Made by a program: the position numbers and the translations under genes. The notes under the pieces are model-generated. The model saw nothing but the letters and a program-made list of their open reading frames with translations, had not been told where the DNA came from and made no database searches. Below, in pieces: positions 15,621-26,500 of a stretch of DNA of 64,000 nt; positions within the stretch are counted from its first letter, which is position 1, and every line of letters starts with the position of its first letter. Source of the stretch: Bacteroidales bacterium (GTDB lineage: Bacteria > Bacteroidota > Bacteroidia > Bacteroidales > F082); contig JAGCCO010000008.1 in assembly GCA_017651645.1 (NCBI GenBank), forward strand, positions 62,001-126,000, given 5' to 3'.

Positions 15621-18600
15621 CCTGGAAATGCAAACACTAATGATTGGTGGACTGGCTACACCAAACCCACGGGAAATATCACCCTGCCTTCCACTGTCAC
15701 CTACAACAGCGTCACCTATACGGTGAAAGCGATAGGCCATAGGGCATTCATCGGGTGCAACGGCCTCACCGGCTCGCTGACCATCCCTAGCACCGTGACC
15801 TCGATAGGCTTTAGTGCTTTCTCTAGTTGTAGCGGCTTCACGGGCACGCTGACCATCCCAAGCTCTGTGACCATGATAGATGGTTCTGCTTTCTATGGAT
15901 GTGGCGGCTTCACAGGCACGCTGACTATCCCGAATTCAGTGACCTCAATAGGCAGTCATGCTTTCCAGTATTGCAACCATTTCACTGCATTGTCCCTCGG
16001 CACTTCCCTGTCCACGATTGGCAATGAGGCTTTCTATAACGACTATGGCTTCACGGGCTCGCTGACCATCCCGAATTCAGTGACCTCCATAGGTGAATAT
16101 GCATTCATCAACTGCACTGGTTTTACGGGAACGCTGAACATCGGCACAGGCCTAACCTCTTTAGGCAAAAGCGCTTTCTATTACTGCACGGGCTTCACTC
16201 AAATATACTACAACGCCATCAATTGTGCTGACGTTACAGATAGTACCAAGCCTTTCGAAGGATGCACTGCCACCACACTCAGCATCGGCAGCAGTGTGCA
16301 ACGAATCCCCGCTTACATGTTCTACCAATGCAGCAACTTTACGGGTTCGTTGAACATCCCCAATTCCGTGACAGCGATAGGCGATTATGCTTTCCAGTAT
16401 TGCAGCAGCTTCAATAGCTCGTTGACCCTCGGCAACTCCCTAACCACGATAGGCACTTCTGCTTTCATTGGTTGCACGGGTTTCACTGGCTCGTTGAACA
16501 TTCCCAATTCCGTGACCACGATTGGCGATGGTGCTTTCGGCTTATGCATGAGTTTCACGGGCTTGTCACTCGGTAGTTCCTTGACCACGATAGGCGATGT
16601 TGCTTTTATGCTTTGTACGGGCTTCACAGGCTCGCTGGCCATCCCGAATTCCGTGACCACGATAGGCACTGGGGCTTTCGGTAGTTGCACGGGCTTCACT
16701 GGCTCGCTGACCATTGGCAATAATGTAACCACGATAGGCTCACAAGCTTTCCAGGGCTGCGGCTTCACGGGCGCACTGACCATTGGTAGTTCGGTGAGCT
16801 CAATAGACAGTTACGCTTTAAGCTGCCCCAACATCTCTTCCATGACGGTGCTTCCCGAGACGCCACCTACCTTGGGCGAAGACGCCTTCGAAGACGTTCC
16901 GACGAGCATCCCCGTGTATGTGCCCTGCGTTGCCTTGGAAGACTACCAGGATGCCTCGGGCTGGAGCGACTTCACCAACATGAAATGCCGCCAAACAATC
17001 ACCATGTATGAAGGGACTGCGACCAGCTATTATGTTCCAGCCTTCATCTTCTATTTCGACGACTTCACCCGTAGCCAGTTCGTCATCCCCGCGGCCGACT
17101 TGACGGCCATGAAAGGCACGCCCATCAGCAGCATGACGTTTTACACCACCAGCAGCAATGTCCCCTACACCACGGTTAGCTCGGCCGATGTCTACCTGAA
17201 GGAAGTGAACTATACCACCATAAGTGCCTACGAGTCCAAGAGTTCCGCCACCACCGTCTACAGCGGCACTTTCAGCGTCATGAGCACGGGCAGTGGCGGC
17301 GAAATGACCATCAACTTCAGCACGCCCTACTACTATAATGGCGGCAACCTCTTGGTGGGCATCGAGAACACCCAAGACGCTGGCTTTAAGCAAATTTACT
17401 TCTATGGCCAAACCGTCACTGGGGCTTCCATTGCAGGCTATAATGCCAGCAGCACGGGAACCATTCCCGCCACCCAGCGCAATTTCATCCCCAAGACCAC
17501 CTTCGGCTACACTCCATCCGGGTGTTCGAGACCCATCGACCTGACCGTCACCGACATCACCCCCGTTTCGGCCATGCTGAACTGGACCGGATTCCAGGAC
17601 AGCTACAACGTGCGATACAGGGTTGCTCCTCCCTTCTATGAAGACTTCGAAGAAGAGGAGTCGTTTGCTACTGACTGGACCTTCACCAGCATGAATACCT
17701 CAAACGACATAGGGGCGGGAAGTAATGCCGCCGGACTCCATGTCTCTGCAGCACACAGCGGCGAGTCTGGCTTCAGGTTCTCGTCCTACTATAGCGCATC
17801 AGATTATAACCAATACCTTGTTTCTCCCAGATTGGACGTGACGGGTGAACTGAACTTTTATTATAAACAGTCTAACAACAATAGTTCTGAAACGTTCAAA
17901 GTGGGCTATTCCACCACTACCAACGTCTTGGAAGCCTTCACCTGGACTGATCTTACGCTCACCCAATCGTGGCAGGAATATACGCTACAACTTCCCTCCA
18001 ACGTGAAATACATCGCCTTCCATTACTATGGAAACTATGCCTATTTTGTCTATCTGGACGACATCACCATAGGTGCCAACGGTGTTCCTATTGGCAACTG
18101 GGTTAGATTTTACGGTACCAGTAACACCTCAATGGAAATCCACAACCTCAACTCTGGAACCCATTACGTGTGGCAAGTGCAGGGCAACAACATCATTTGC
18201 AGCCCCGACGGCCTCACTCCATGGAGCAGAAAGGCTTCCTTCACCACAGGATCTTGGACATTCGTCACCGACGGCAACTGGAACGACCCCAACCACTGGA
18301 ACACCGGCACAGTGCCGCCTGCGGGCAGCGATGTCGTCATCCAAGCCAATGTCACCATCCCGTCGGGCTATACCGCCGTGGCCAACGAGGTAACCTTGGA
18401 CGGCGGTAGCATCACCGTGGCCGACGGCGGCCAGCTGAAGCACAACACTGAAAACCTTGAGGTGACAATGAAGAAGAACATCGTGGGCTACGACGACGCG
18501 AACGACATACGCAACTATTACCTGTTGGCCTTCCCGTTCGACTGGGTTAGTATCCCTACTGCCATGAACGCCACGGGGTGCGACTTCTACCGTTTCGACC

Positions 18601-20186
18601 CCGATGAGTCGGATGCCGAATGGCGCAACCGAAAAATCGGTTCATTCTCCGTTGATCAACGATATGGATACCTCTTCGCCAGCCCAGATGATATGGAGCT
18701 TTCGCTGACAGGCACCACGATTCCTACCTCTTCTGAATCAGAGATGGGCCTTACCATCGAGTACATCAATGGCTCATCCAACCCCTTCAACGGATGGAGG
18801 CTGTTGGGCAACCCCTTCACCTACAATGCCTATGTCTACCGCTTTGACAGCAATAACGAGTTCATCCCGATGCCCATTATGATGTATGACGCAGAGGGCG
18901 AGTTGCAGACGGTTTACGGCGGCCCCGTGGCCCCGATGCAAGGCTTCTTCGTGCATGTGACGGAGACGACCACGGTCTGCTTCCGCGGCACGGGCCACGG
19001 CTACGTCGACCTCGGCCTGCCGAGCGGCCTGCTGTGGGCCACCTGCAACGTGGGCGCCGACAGCCCCGAGGACTACGGCGACTACTTCGCCTGGGGCGAG
19101 ACCACGCCGAAGGACTACTACGACTGGGACACCTACCAATACTGCATGGGCAGTTACAACACCATGACCAAGTACTGCAACAATGCCAGCTACGGCTACA
19201 ACGGCTTCACCGACAACCTGACCACCCTCTTGCCCGAGGACGACGCGGCCACGGCCAATTGGGGCAGCGGCTGGCGCATGCCCACAAAGGAGGAATGGCA
19301 GGAACTTCTCGACAATACGGCCGTGACCTGGACGCAGCAGGGTGGCGTGAACGGACGCCTCTTCACCGCGAGCAACGGCAACAGTCTCTTCCTGCCTGCT
19401 GCTGGCTACCGTTGGAACGATGTGCTCAGCAACGTTGGCTACTCCGGCGACTACTGGTCGAGTTCTCTCTACACGGGCCGCCCGAACTTCGCGTGGGACT
19501 TCTACTTCGTCTCGGACTACTGCGGCATGTACGGCGACACCCGCGACAACGGGTTCACTGTGCGTCCGGTTCGTTCCCCGCAGACCGAGCATGCCTACGT
19601 TGATCTGGGCCTGCCGAGCGGCACCAAGTGGGCCACCTGCAACGTGGGTGCCTACAGCCCCGAAGAATACGGCGACTACTTCGCCTGGGGCGAAACCACG
19701 CCGAAGGATGTCTACAACTGGAGCACCTACCAGTACTGTAACGGTAGCCAAAACACGATGACTAAATATTGCAACAACTCCAGCTACGGCTACGAGGGCT
19801 TCACCGATGACCTGACCACCCTCTTGCCCGAGGACGACGCGGCCACGGCCAACTGGGGACCAGACTGGCGCATGCCCACCGAGGAGGAATGGGAGGAACT
19901 TCTCGACAACACGACCGTCACTTGGACGACCCAGAACGGCGTGAATGGACGACTCTTCACTGCCACGAACGGCAACAGCCTCTTCCTGCCCGCCGCTGGC
20001 TACCGCGGCAGTAGCAGTCTCCAATACGCAGGCAGCCACGGCAACTACTGGTCGAGTTCGCTCTACACGGTCTACCCGAGCTACGCGTGGTACTTCTACT
20101 TCAGTTCGGGCGATTTCGGCTTGTACTACACGGGCCGCCGCGCTGGTCAGTCTGTCCGAGCAGTGCGCGTTGGGTCGCAGAACTAA
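15453..20186 (+). CDS. Giant BspA-like surface protein with C-type-lectin-like variable tip (1)
   Basis: This 1577-aa protein has a signal peptide (about residues 1-27) and an N-terminal Y-D-F-S-A-V-C-S-T-G-Q-T module. BspA-type LRR_5 repeats (23 residues, F-x-G-x-L-T-I-P-N-S-V-T-x-I-G) run from about residue 90 to 460. A beta-sandwich module follows at about 518-685, then FN3-like segments with a jelly-roll (adhesin/MAM-like) domain between (about 727-875) and a G-N-W-N-D-P-N-H-W module (about 935-1000). Two tandem Fib_succ_major domains end it (about 1184-1375 and 1380-1577). It probably acts as a surface adhesin, yet it has no T9SS sorting domain. The last domain carries a DGR-like variable window (20007-20147), and an older-looking copy lies in the first (19413-19553). 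Confidence 0.85.
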   Translation: MKRVLLIKKGVLALLLALSLGMGTAYAYDFSAVCSTGQTLYYNITDATNHYVEITFPGNANTNDWWTGYTKPTGNITLPSTVTYNSVTYTVKAIGHRAFIGCNGLTGSLTIPSTVTSIGFSAFSSCSGFTGTLTIPSSVTMIDGSAFYGCGGFTGTLTIPNSVTSIGSHAFQYCNHFTALSLGTSLSTIGNEAFYNDYGFTGSLTIPNSVTSIGEYAFINCTGFTGTLNIGTGLTSLGKSAFYYCTGFTQIYYNAINCADVTDSTKPFEGCTATTLSIGSSVQRIPAYMFYQCSNFTGSLNIPNSVTAIGDYAFQYCSSFNSSLTLGNSLTTIGTSAFIGCTGFTGSLNIPNSVTTIGDGAFGLCMSFTGLSLGSSLTTIGDVAFMLCTGFTGSLAIPNSVTTIGTGAFGSCTGFTGSLTIGNNVTTIGSQAFQGCGFTGALTIGSSVSSIDSYALSCPNISSMTVLPETPPTLGEDAFEDVPTSIPVYVPCVALEDYQDASGWSDFTNMKCRQTITMYEGTATSYYVPAFIFYFDDFTRSQFVIPAADLTAMKGTPISSMTFYTTSSNVPYTTVSSADVYLKEVNYTTISAYESKSSATTVYSGTFSVMSTGSGGEMTINFSTPYYYNGGNLLVGIENTQDAGFKQIYFYGQTVTGASIAGYNASSTGTIPATQRNFIPKTTFGYTPSGCSRPIDLTVTDITPVSAMLNWTGFQDSYNVRYRVAPPFYEDFEEEESFATDWTFTSMNTSNDIGAGSNAAGLHVSAAHSGESGFRFSSYYSASDYNQYLVSPRLDVTGELNFYYKQSNNNSSETFKVGYSTTTNVLEAFTWTDLTLTQSWQEYTLQLPSNVKYIAFHYYGNYAYFVYLDDITIGANGVPIGNWVRFYGTSNTSMEIHNLNSGTHYVWQVQGNNIICSPDGLTPWSRKASFTTGSWTFVTDGNWNDPNHWNTGTVPPAGSDVVIQANVTIPSGYTAVANEVTLDGGSITVADGGQLKHNTENLEVTMKKNIVGYDDANDIRNYYLLAFPFDWVSIPTAMNATGCDFYRFDPDESDAEWRNRKIGSFSVDQRYGYLFASPDDMELSLTGTTIPTSSESEMGLTIEYINGSSNPFNGWRLLGNPFTYNAYVYRFDSNNEFIPMPIMMYDAEGELQTVYGGPVAPMQGFFVHVTETTTVCFRGTGHGYVDLGLPSGLLWATCNVGADSPEDYGDYFAWGETTPKDYYDWDTYQYCMGSYNTMTKYCNNASYGYNGFTDNLTTLLPEDDAATANWGSGWRMPTKEEWQELLDNTAVTWTQQGGVNGRLFTASNGNSLFLPAAGYRWNDVLSNVGYSGDYWSSSLYTGRPNFAWDFYFVSDYCGMYGDTRDNGFTVRPVRSPQTEHAYVDLGLPSGTKWATCNVGAYSPEEYGDYFAWGETTPKDVYNWSTYQYCNGSQNTMTKYCNNSSYGYEGFTDDLTTLLPEDDAATANWGPDWRMPTEEEWEELLDNTTVTWTTQNGVNGRLFTATNGNSLFLPAAGYRGSSSLQYAGSHGNYWSSSLYTVYPSYAWYFYFSSGDFGLYYTGRRAGQSVRAVRVGSQN
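19413..19553 (+). repeat. Internal variable window in the first Fib_succ_major domain
   Basis: This stretch is the same length (141 nt, 47 codons) as the two C-terminal variable windows and is bounded by the same framework (G-Y-R before, V-R-P-V-R after). It also shows substituted NNC-type codons. It lies in the middle of a gene and its 3' boundary is followed directly by the second domain rather than by a stop and hairpin. Confidence 0.55.
20007..20147 (+). repeat. Candidate DGR variable region (VR) at the 3' end of giant gene 1
   Basis: These 47 codons end 39 nt before the stop codon. They differ from 26990-27130 at about 41 nt by manual count (34 at codon positions 1 or 2), while the preceding framework is almost identical. 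Variable codons are mainly NNC (TAC, AGC, CAC, GGC, GTC), as expected if AAC codons of a template were mutagenised at adenines. Confidence 0.6.
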
Positions 20187-20280
20187 CCTTTGTTCCGTTA
20201 CGGGCAAGACGGGCGAGGGGCGGGAAAGCCGCTGGGCGGGGCGCGCACGGGAGTGCGCACGAAGGCCCCGCCCGGCGGCT
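20178..20280 (+). terminator. Conserved 3' flank and GC-rich inverted repeat after giant gene 1
   Basis: The 67 nt at 20178-20244 match 27161-27227 with about four differences. A strong 18-bp stem (20225-20242 with 20263-20280, one G-T pair) closes over a second small hairpin. It may act as a transcription terminator, and in DGR systems such inverted repeats directly after the variable region aid retrohoming. Confidence 0.65.
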
Positions 20281-20515
20281 TTCATGCAACCATATCCGCA
20301 GCAGCCATGTCATCCCAGCGCGGGCCTGTGCGCTGGCGGGGATCTATGGCTGCGTCATTCTTTCAAATTTTACCGCGCATACGACACCTAAAGTTACTTT
20401 TTTTTCCCGCAATAAGTAATTTTACTTACAATTGTTTCAAAAATTTCCTATATTTTTGAGGCGAAAATTCCAAAGGCACTCAATAAAGAATTACTAACCA
20501 CAAAAATAACACATT
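20187..20515. other. 329-bp intergenic region between the two giant genes
   Basis: The region holds the inverted repeat above, then a stretch at 20344-20393 that resembles the end of tsaD (27557-27607; about 38 of 51 positions agree). It ends with the promoter of giant gene 2. I see no gene here. Confidence 0.7.
20413..20458 (+). promoter_or_regulatory. Promoter and palindromic operator of giant gene 2
   Basis: The palindrome TAAGTAA-TT-TTACTTA (20413-20428) ends 22 nt upstream of the -7 box TATTTTTG (20451-20458). It is identical in layout to the promoter at 15350-15395. Confidence 0.7.
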
Positions 20516-23500
20516 ATGAAAAGAACGCTACAACATCGAAAAGGAGTTTTCGCCCTCCTCCTTGCCCTCAGTTTGGGCATGGGAACGGCGTATGCGTACG
20601 ATTTCTCAGCAGTTTGCTCCACAGGGCAGACGCTGTACTACAACATCATTGATGCCACCAACCACTATGTGGAGATAACCTGTCCAGGAACAGAAAATGA
20701 CCCTTGGCCAGCAGAGTTTACCAAACCTTCTGGCCCCTTCGTCTTGCCTGCGGATGTCACCCATGGTGGCGTCATCTATTCCGTGACCAAGATAGGCGAT
20801 AGAGCTTTCTATTCCTGTACAGATCTCACAGGTTCGTTGACCATAAGCAATTCAGTGACCTCAATTGGCGACTTCGCTTTCTACCTATGCAGTGGCTTCA
20901 CGGGCCAGCTGATTATCCCGAATTCCGTGACCACAATAGGCACTTGCGCTTTCAGGAATTGCACTGGCTTTATGGGCACGCTGACCATCGGCAGTGGCGT
21001 TGCCTTTATTGGCAATCAGGCTTTCAATGTGTGTTACAACTTGACCTCGATGACGGTGCTTCCCGCGACACCACCTTTCTTAGGGCCAGGTGTTTTTTAT
21101 TCTATGCCGATAACAACCCCAGTGTATGTGCATTGCGAATCATTGAGTGCCTACCAAAACGCTACGGGATGGAACTCGTTCCTCTACATCCAATGTGGCC
21201 CTATCACCTTCGCCGACTCCGCTGTGAAAGCTATCTGCGTGGCCAACTGGGACACCAACGGCGATGGCGAGCTGAGCTACGCCGAAGCCGCCACGGTGAC
21301 GAGCCTTGGAATCGTGTTCCAAGAAAATTACAACATCACTTCGTTCAATGAGCTGCAATACTTCACGGGGGTGAGTGCAATTGAACAGAGTGCCTTCCAG
21401 AATTGCATTCACCTTGCTTCCATCACCCTCCCGCCATTCCTGTCTTCCATTGGCTACTCAGCCTTCTATGATTGTAGCGCACTCACCTCCATTGTGATTC
21501 CTGCGTCTGTGACTTCCTTAGAATGGACTCCTTTTCCCTTCTGCACCGCGTTGGAATCCATCACGATGGAAGCTGGGCCGAACAATATGTATCACTGCGA
21601 GGGCAATGCCATCATTGACATCAACCACACCCTGGTGGTGGGCTGCAAGAACACCGTCATCCCCGACGACGTGACTGCTATCGGCGACGAAGCCTTCGTT
21701 GGTTGCTCCGCTCTCACCCAAATCGACATCCCCAGCTCCGTGACACACTTCGGGATTAGGGCTTTCTCTTACTGCGAGGGCCTGACTTCCTTCACCATCC
21801 CCGCTTCCGTCACCTCAATCGATGCCAACGCCTTCACTTATTGCAGTGGCCTCACCGAGTTGACCGTCTTAGCCACCACGCCGCCCACCTTAGGCACATG
21901 GGTCTTCGGCGTTAACAACTTCGACATCCCCGTCTACGTGCCTTGCGGATCGCTGGAGGCTTACCAAGCCTACGAAAACGGTTCACCTTGGGGAGGCTTC
22001 ACCAATTTCCAATGCCTGCCCTATGATGACTTCCCCTATGTGGACGACTTCGAAACCGCCTGCGATTGGGAACTCATCAACGGCAACCTCACCAACAAAT
22101 GGGTATGGGGCGAAGCCAGCACCCGAAACAACCACTATCTCTATATCAGCGATAACAATGGCGCCAGCAACCACTATACCATCACTAGCTCGACCATGGT
22201 CTATGCCGTCAAGCTGTTTCACTTCGATGAAGGCTGGTACCGTTTCAAATACGATTGGCTAGCCTACGGCGAAAAAAACTACGACTACCTGAGGGTGGCC
22301 TTGGTGCCCGCCTCGGTCACGTTGTCGGCCGGCACATCGCTTCCTTCTGGTTTTTCCTACCAAAGCTTGCCTTCGGGATGGATTGCCTTGGACGGAGGTC
22401 AACAGCTCAGCAAGAATGCATGGTGGCAGACCAACTTCAGCGAAATTTACGTGCCAACTGGCGACTACAGGATGGTGTTCGCTTGGCGCAACGACACTAG
22501 TCTCGGCTCGCAGCCTCCTGCGGCCATCGACAACGTGAGCATCAGGCCCGTTACCTGCCTCGCACCTGTCGAGCTGACCACGCGGCATGTGGGCTCATCC
22601 AAGGTCTTCTTGGACTGGACGCCGGTCGGCAACGAAAACGAATGGGAGGTATGGCTCAGCTTTTACAATGGCAACGAGACCGAATACTGGCCTTACCCGG
22701 CAACCACGCACCCCTTCACCATCAACGGATTGGAGTCAGGCAGAAACTACACGGCCACCGTTAATGCAATTTGTGGTCCCGACAATACGAGCTTTTCAAG
22801 CAACGAGATAAGCTTCACCACATCCACCGATCCTTGCGACAACCCTGCCACCTTCCCGTTTACGGAGAACTTCGATGGCTATGAGGGCGCGACTTCGGGC
22901 TCGGTGAACGTCCTACCCAACTGCTGGAGCCGCATCAACACAACAACGGTAAGCAGCCAACAAGGCTATCCTACGATTACAGAATATAGTTATGCCCAAT
23001 CAGCACCTAATTTCTTGTATTTCATGTCATCTTACATTGTTGGTTCCTATGAAGACCCCCAAGACCAATACGCCATCCTGCCGCCCATGGACCACATGGC
23101 CAACTTGGAGCTGAGCCTCTCTGCAAGAATTCCTGCACAAGGACGTAACGGCACCTTCATGGTGGGCGTAATGACCGACCCCACGGATGCCAGCACCTTT
23201 ACGGAAATCACTACCCTTCAACCGACGTCTACCACCTACACCCAGTATACCGTCCCGTTGGACCTCTACACGGGCGATGGCTGGTACATCGCCATCAAGA
23301 TGCCGGCTGCTTCGTCTAGCGTGAATTATCGTGGCTTGTGCATCGACGACGTGACCGTAAATTACGACCCCTTGACCTATGCCATCAACGCGGACGGCGT
23401 TTCCGTCACCGTGACGGGCCACAAGGACGGCACCAACGCCACAGGCGAACTCATCATCCCGGAGACCAAGACCATCGATGGTGTTACCTACACCGTAACC

Positions 23501-26500
23501 GCAATAGGGGATTATGCTTTCTATTATTGCGAAGGCTTGACAGGATCGTTGACTATTCCGAATACAGTGACTACAATAGGCAATTGGGCTTTCGGCTGGT
23601 GTACGAGTCTCTCTGGTTCGTTGATCCTCGGCAATTCCGTGACTGAGATAGGCAATTTTGCTTTCAATAATTGCGAAGGCTTGATAGGATCGTTGACCAT
23701 TCCGAATACAGTGACTACGATAGGCAATTGGGCTTTTGCTAATTGCCAAAGCTTAACTGGTTCGTTGATCCTCGGCAATTCCGTTACTGAGATAGGCGAT
23801 TATGCTTTCATTAATTGCAACAGCTTAACTGGTTCGTTGACCATCCACAATTCCGTGACTGCGATAGGCGATAATGCTTTCGCTTCTTGCGATAGCTTTA
23901 CTGGTTCGTTGACCCTCGGCAATTCTTTGACCTCGATTGGAAGCGGTGCTTTCCAAAATTGCGACGGATTTACAGGCTCGTTAACCATCCCCAACTCCGT
24001 GACCACAATAGGCAGTAACGCTTTCTACCCTTGTAGCGGCTTCACAAGTCTGTTCCTCGGCAATTCCGTTACCGAGATAGGCAGTTGGGCATTCTTTGGT
24101 TGCACGGGCTTGACCTCTGTAACGGCGCTGGCCACCACACCGCCCACGTTGGGTGAGGATGTTTTCCAACAAGTGTCGAAAACCATCCCCGTGTATGTTC
24201 CCTGCGCCTCGTTGGAAGACTACCAGTCGGTTTCGGGCTGGAGCGCATTCACCAACATGCAATGCTTCGAAACAGAGACCGTGTATGAGGGGACTTCAAC
24301 CAGCTATTATGTGCCTGCCTACATTTATTATTTTGACGACTATACGAGAAGCCAGTTCGTCATCCCTGCCGACGACTTGGCAAATATGGAAGGCACGCCC
24401 ATCACCAGCATGACGTTCTACACTACCAGCACCAATGTCCCTTACACTACCACGTGCTCAGCAGATGTCTACCTGATGGAAGTGAACTACACCACCATCA
24501 GCGCTTTCGAGCCCAAGGCTTCCGCCACCATCGTCTACAGCGGTACTTTCAGCATCGTGAGCACGGGTAGCGGCGGCGAGATGACCATCAACTTCAGCAC
24601 GCCCTACACCTATAATGGCGGCAACCTCTTAGTGGGCATTGAGAACACCGCAAAAGGCGGCTGGAAGACTATCAGTTTCTATGGCCAAACCGTCAATGGG
24701 GCTTCCATTTCGGGCTATAACTATACCAGCCTGGACGATGTCACGCCCACCCAGCGCAACTTCATCCCCAAGACCACCTTCGGGTACACCCCATCCGAGT
24801 GTTCAAGACCCATCGATCTGACCGAAACCGACATCACCGAAAACTCGGCCGCACTACTGTGGACTGGATATCAGGACGGCTACGACCTGCGCTATAGGGA
24901 GAAGCTTCTCTTCTTCGAGGACTTCGAGGACGGCCTGCCTTCAGGCTGGACCACCATCGACAATGATGGCGACGGGTACAACTGGCATTCAAAATCGGGT
25001 TCTGGTCCCTATAGCGGAAGCACCGTCATGGCTTCAGCCAGTTATGACATCGATAATGAGATTGTCCTGACACCTGACAATTGGCTGATTACGCCCCGTC
25101 TTGAGCTGCAAGGCACTATGAGGGTGTGGATAAAGGCCCTTCATCCAAGCTATGCGCAAGAGCACTTTGCCATCTACCTCTCCACCACAGGCAAGAACAC
25201 CAGCGATTTCACCACCGTGCTTGTTCCCGAGACAACACTATCCGGCTCCGTATTTACTGCCTACACCGCCGACCTGAGTGCCTACGTGGGACAGCAGGGC
25301 TACATCGCCATACGACACTTCAACTGTACGAACATGTATGAAATTTTGTTGGATGACTTCGGCCTCTTCGATGACCTTAATATGACCGGCGCATGGGAGA
25401 CGTTATACAATGTTGAACCCAGCTATACCCTGACTGCTCTTGTGCCTGATACTGAATACGAATGGCAGGTGCGGGGTCGCAATTGTGACGGCGATGGCAC
25501 CTTTACCGAATGGAGCAGGGCACACAGCTTCGTCACCACCCCCTTCAACTTATGTCCGCCCGAAGACCAGTGCGAGCTCACCTTCACACTCACCGACAGC
25601 TACGGCGACGGCTGGACCGGCAATGCCATCCATGTGGTGGATGTGGCAACCAATACCCTTCTGGCCTCCATGTCGGCGCCAAGCCACGGCCTTAACAATA
25701 CTTCCACTACCGACACTATAACGCTTTCCGTGTGCGATGGCCGTGAGCTCAGCTTCGAGTGGGTCAGCGGCTCATGGCCTTCCGAATGTTCCTATACCGT
25801 CACCGACAACCATGGAAATGAGATCTTCTCCGGCTCCGGCGCGATGAGCGAACCCGTCACTTACATGGTGAACTGTAGCGGACAGTTTATCTTCCTCACC
25901 GACGGCAACTGGAACGACGGCAGCCATTGGAGCACAGGCAATGTGCCCCCGGCCGGCAGCGATGTCGTCATCCAAGCCAATGCCATCGTTCCCGCGGGAT
26001 ATTTAGCCGAGGCCAACGAGGTGACGCTCGATGGCGGCAGCATCACCGTGGCCGACGGCGGACAGCTGAAACACAACACCTTGGACCTTATGGTGACGAT
26101 GAAAAAGAACATCGCTGGCTATGACGACGCAAACAGCCAGAACAACTATTATCTGCTGGCCGTCCCCTTCCTTAGCGTCCAAGTGCCGACAGCCATGACC
26201 GCCAACCCGGGCAGCGACTTCTACCGATTCGACCCCAGCGAGACGGGTGCCGAATGGCGCAACCATAAGGAGGAACCCATCACCTTTGTACAGCGGAGAT
26301 ATGGTTACCTTTACGCCAACCCCGAATCAGTCGAACTTTCGCTGACAGGCATCACGCTTAGCGTCTCCAACGAATTCACCATGAGCTATACCGTCGACTA
26401 CATCGAAGGATCGGACAGCCCCTACAACGGGTGGGCACTCTTGGGCAACCCCTTCACCTACAATGCCTACGTCTATCGCTTTGGCAGCAATAATGAGTTT

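Noticed and set aside
15750..16830. Possible CRISPR-like array because of regular short repeats
   Set aside because: The repeats are in frame 69-bp LRR_5 coding units without spacers of the CRISPR kind.
18774..20285. 503-codon antisense frame opposite the Fib_succ_major domains
   Set aside because: It is an Ala/Val/Arg-rich shadow produced by GC-rich third positions; no start context or recognisable domain.
20281..20344. Short plus-strand frames after giant gene 1 (20190-20459)
   Set aside because: They run across the inverted repeat and the next promoter and have no domain or start context.
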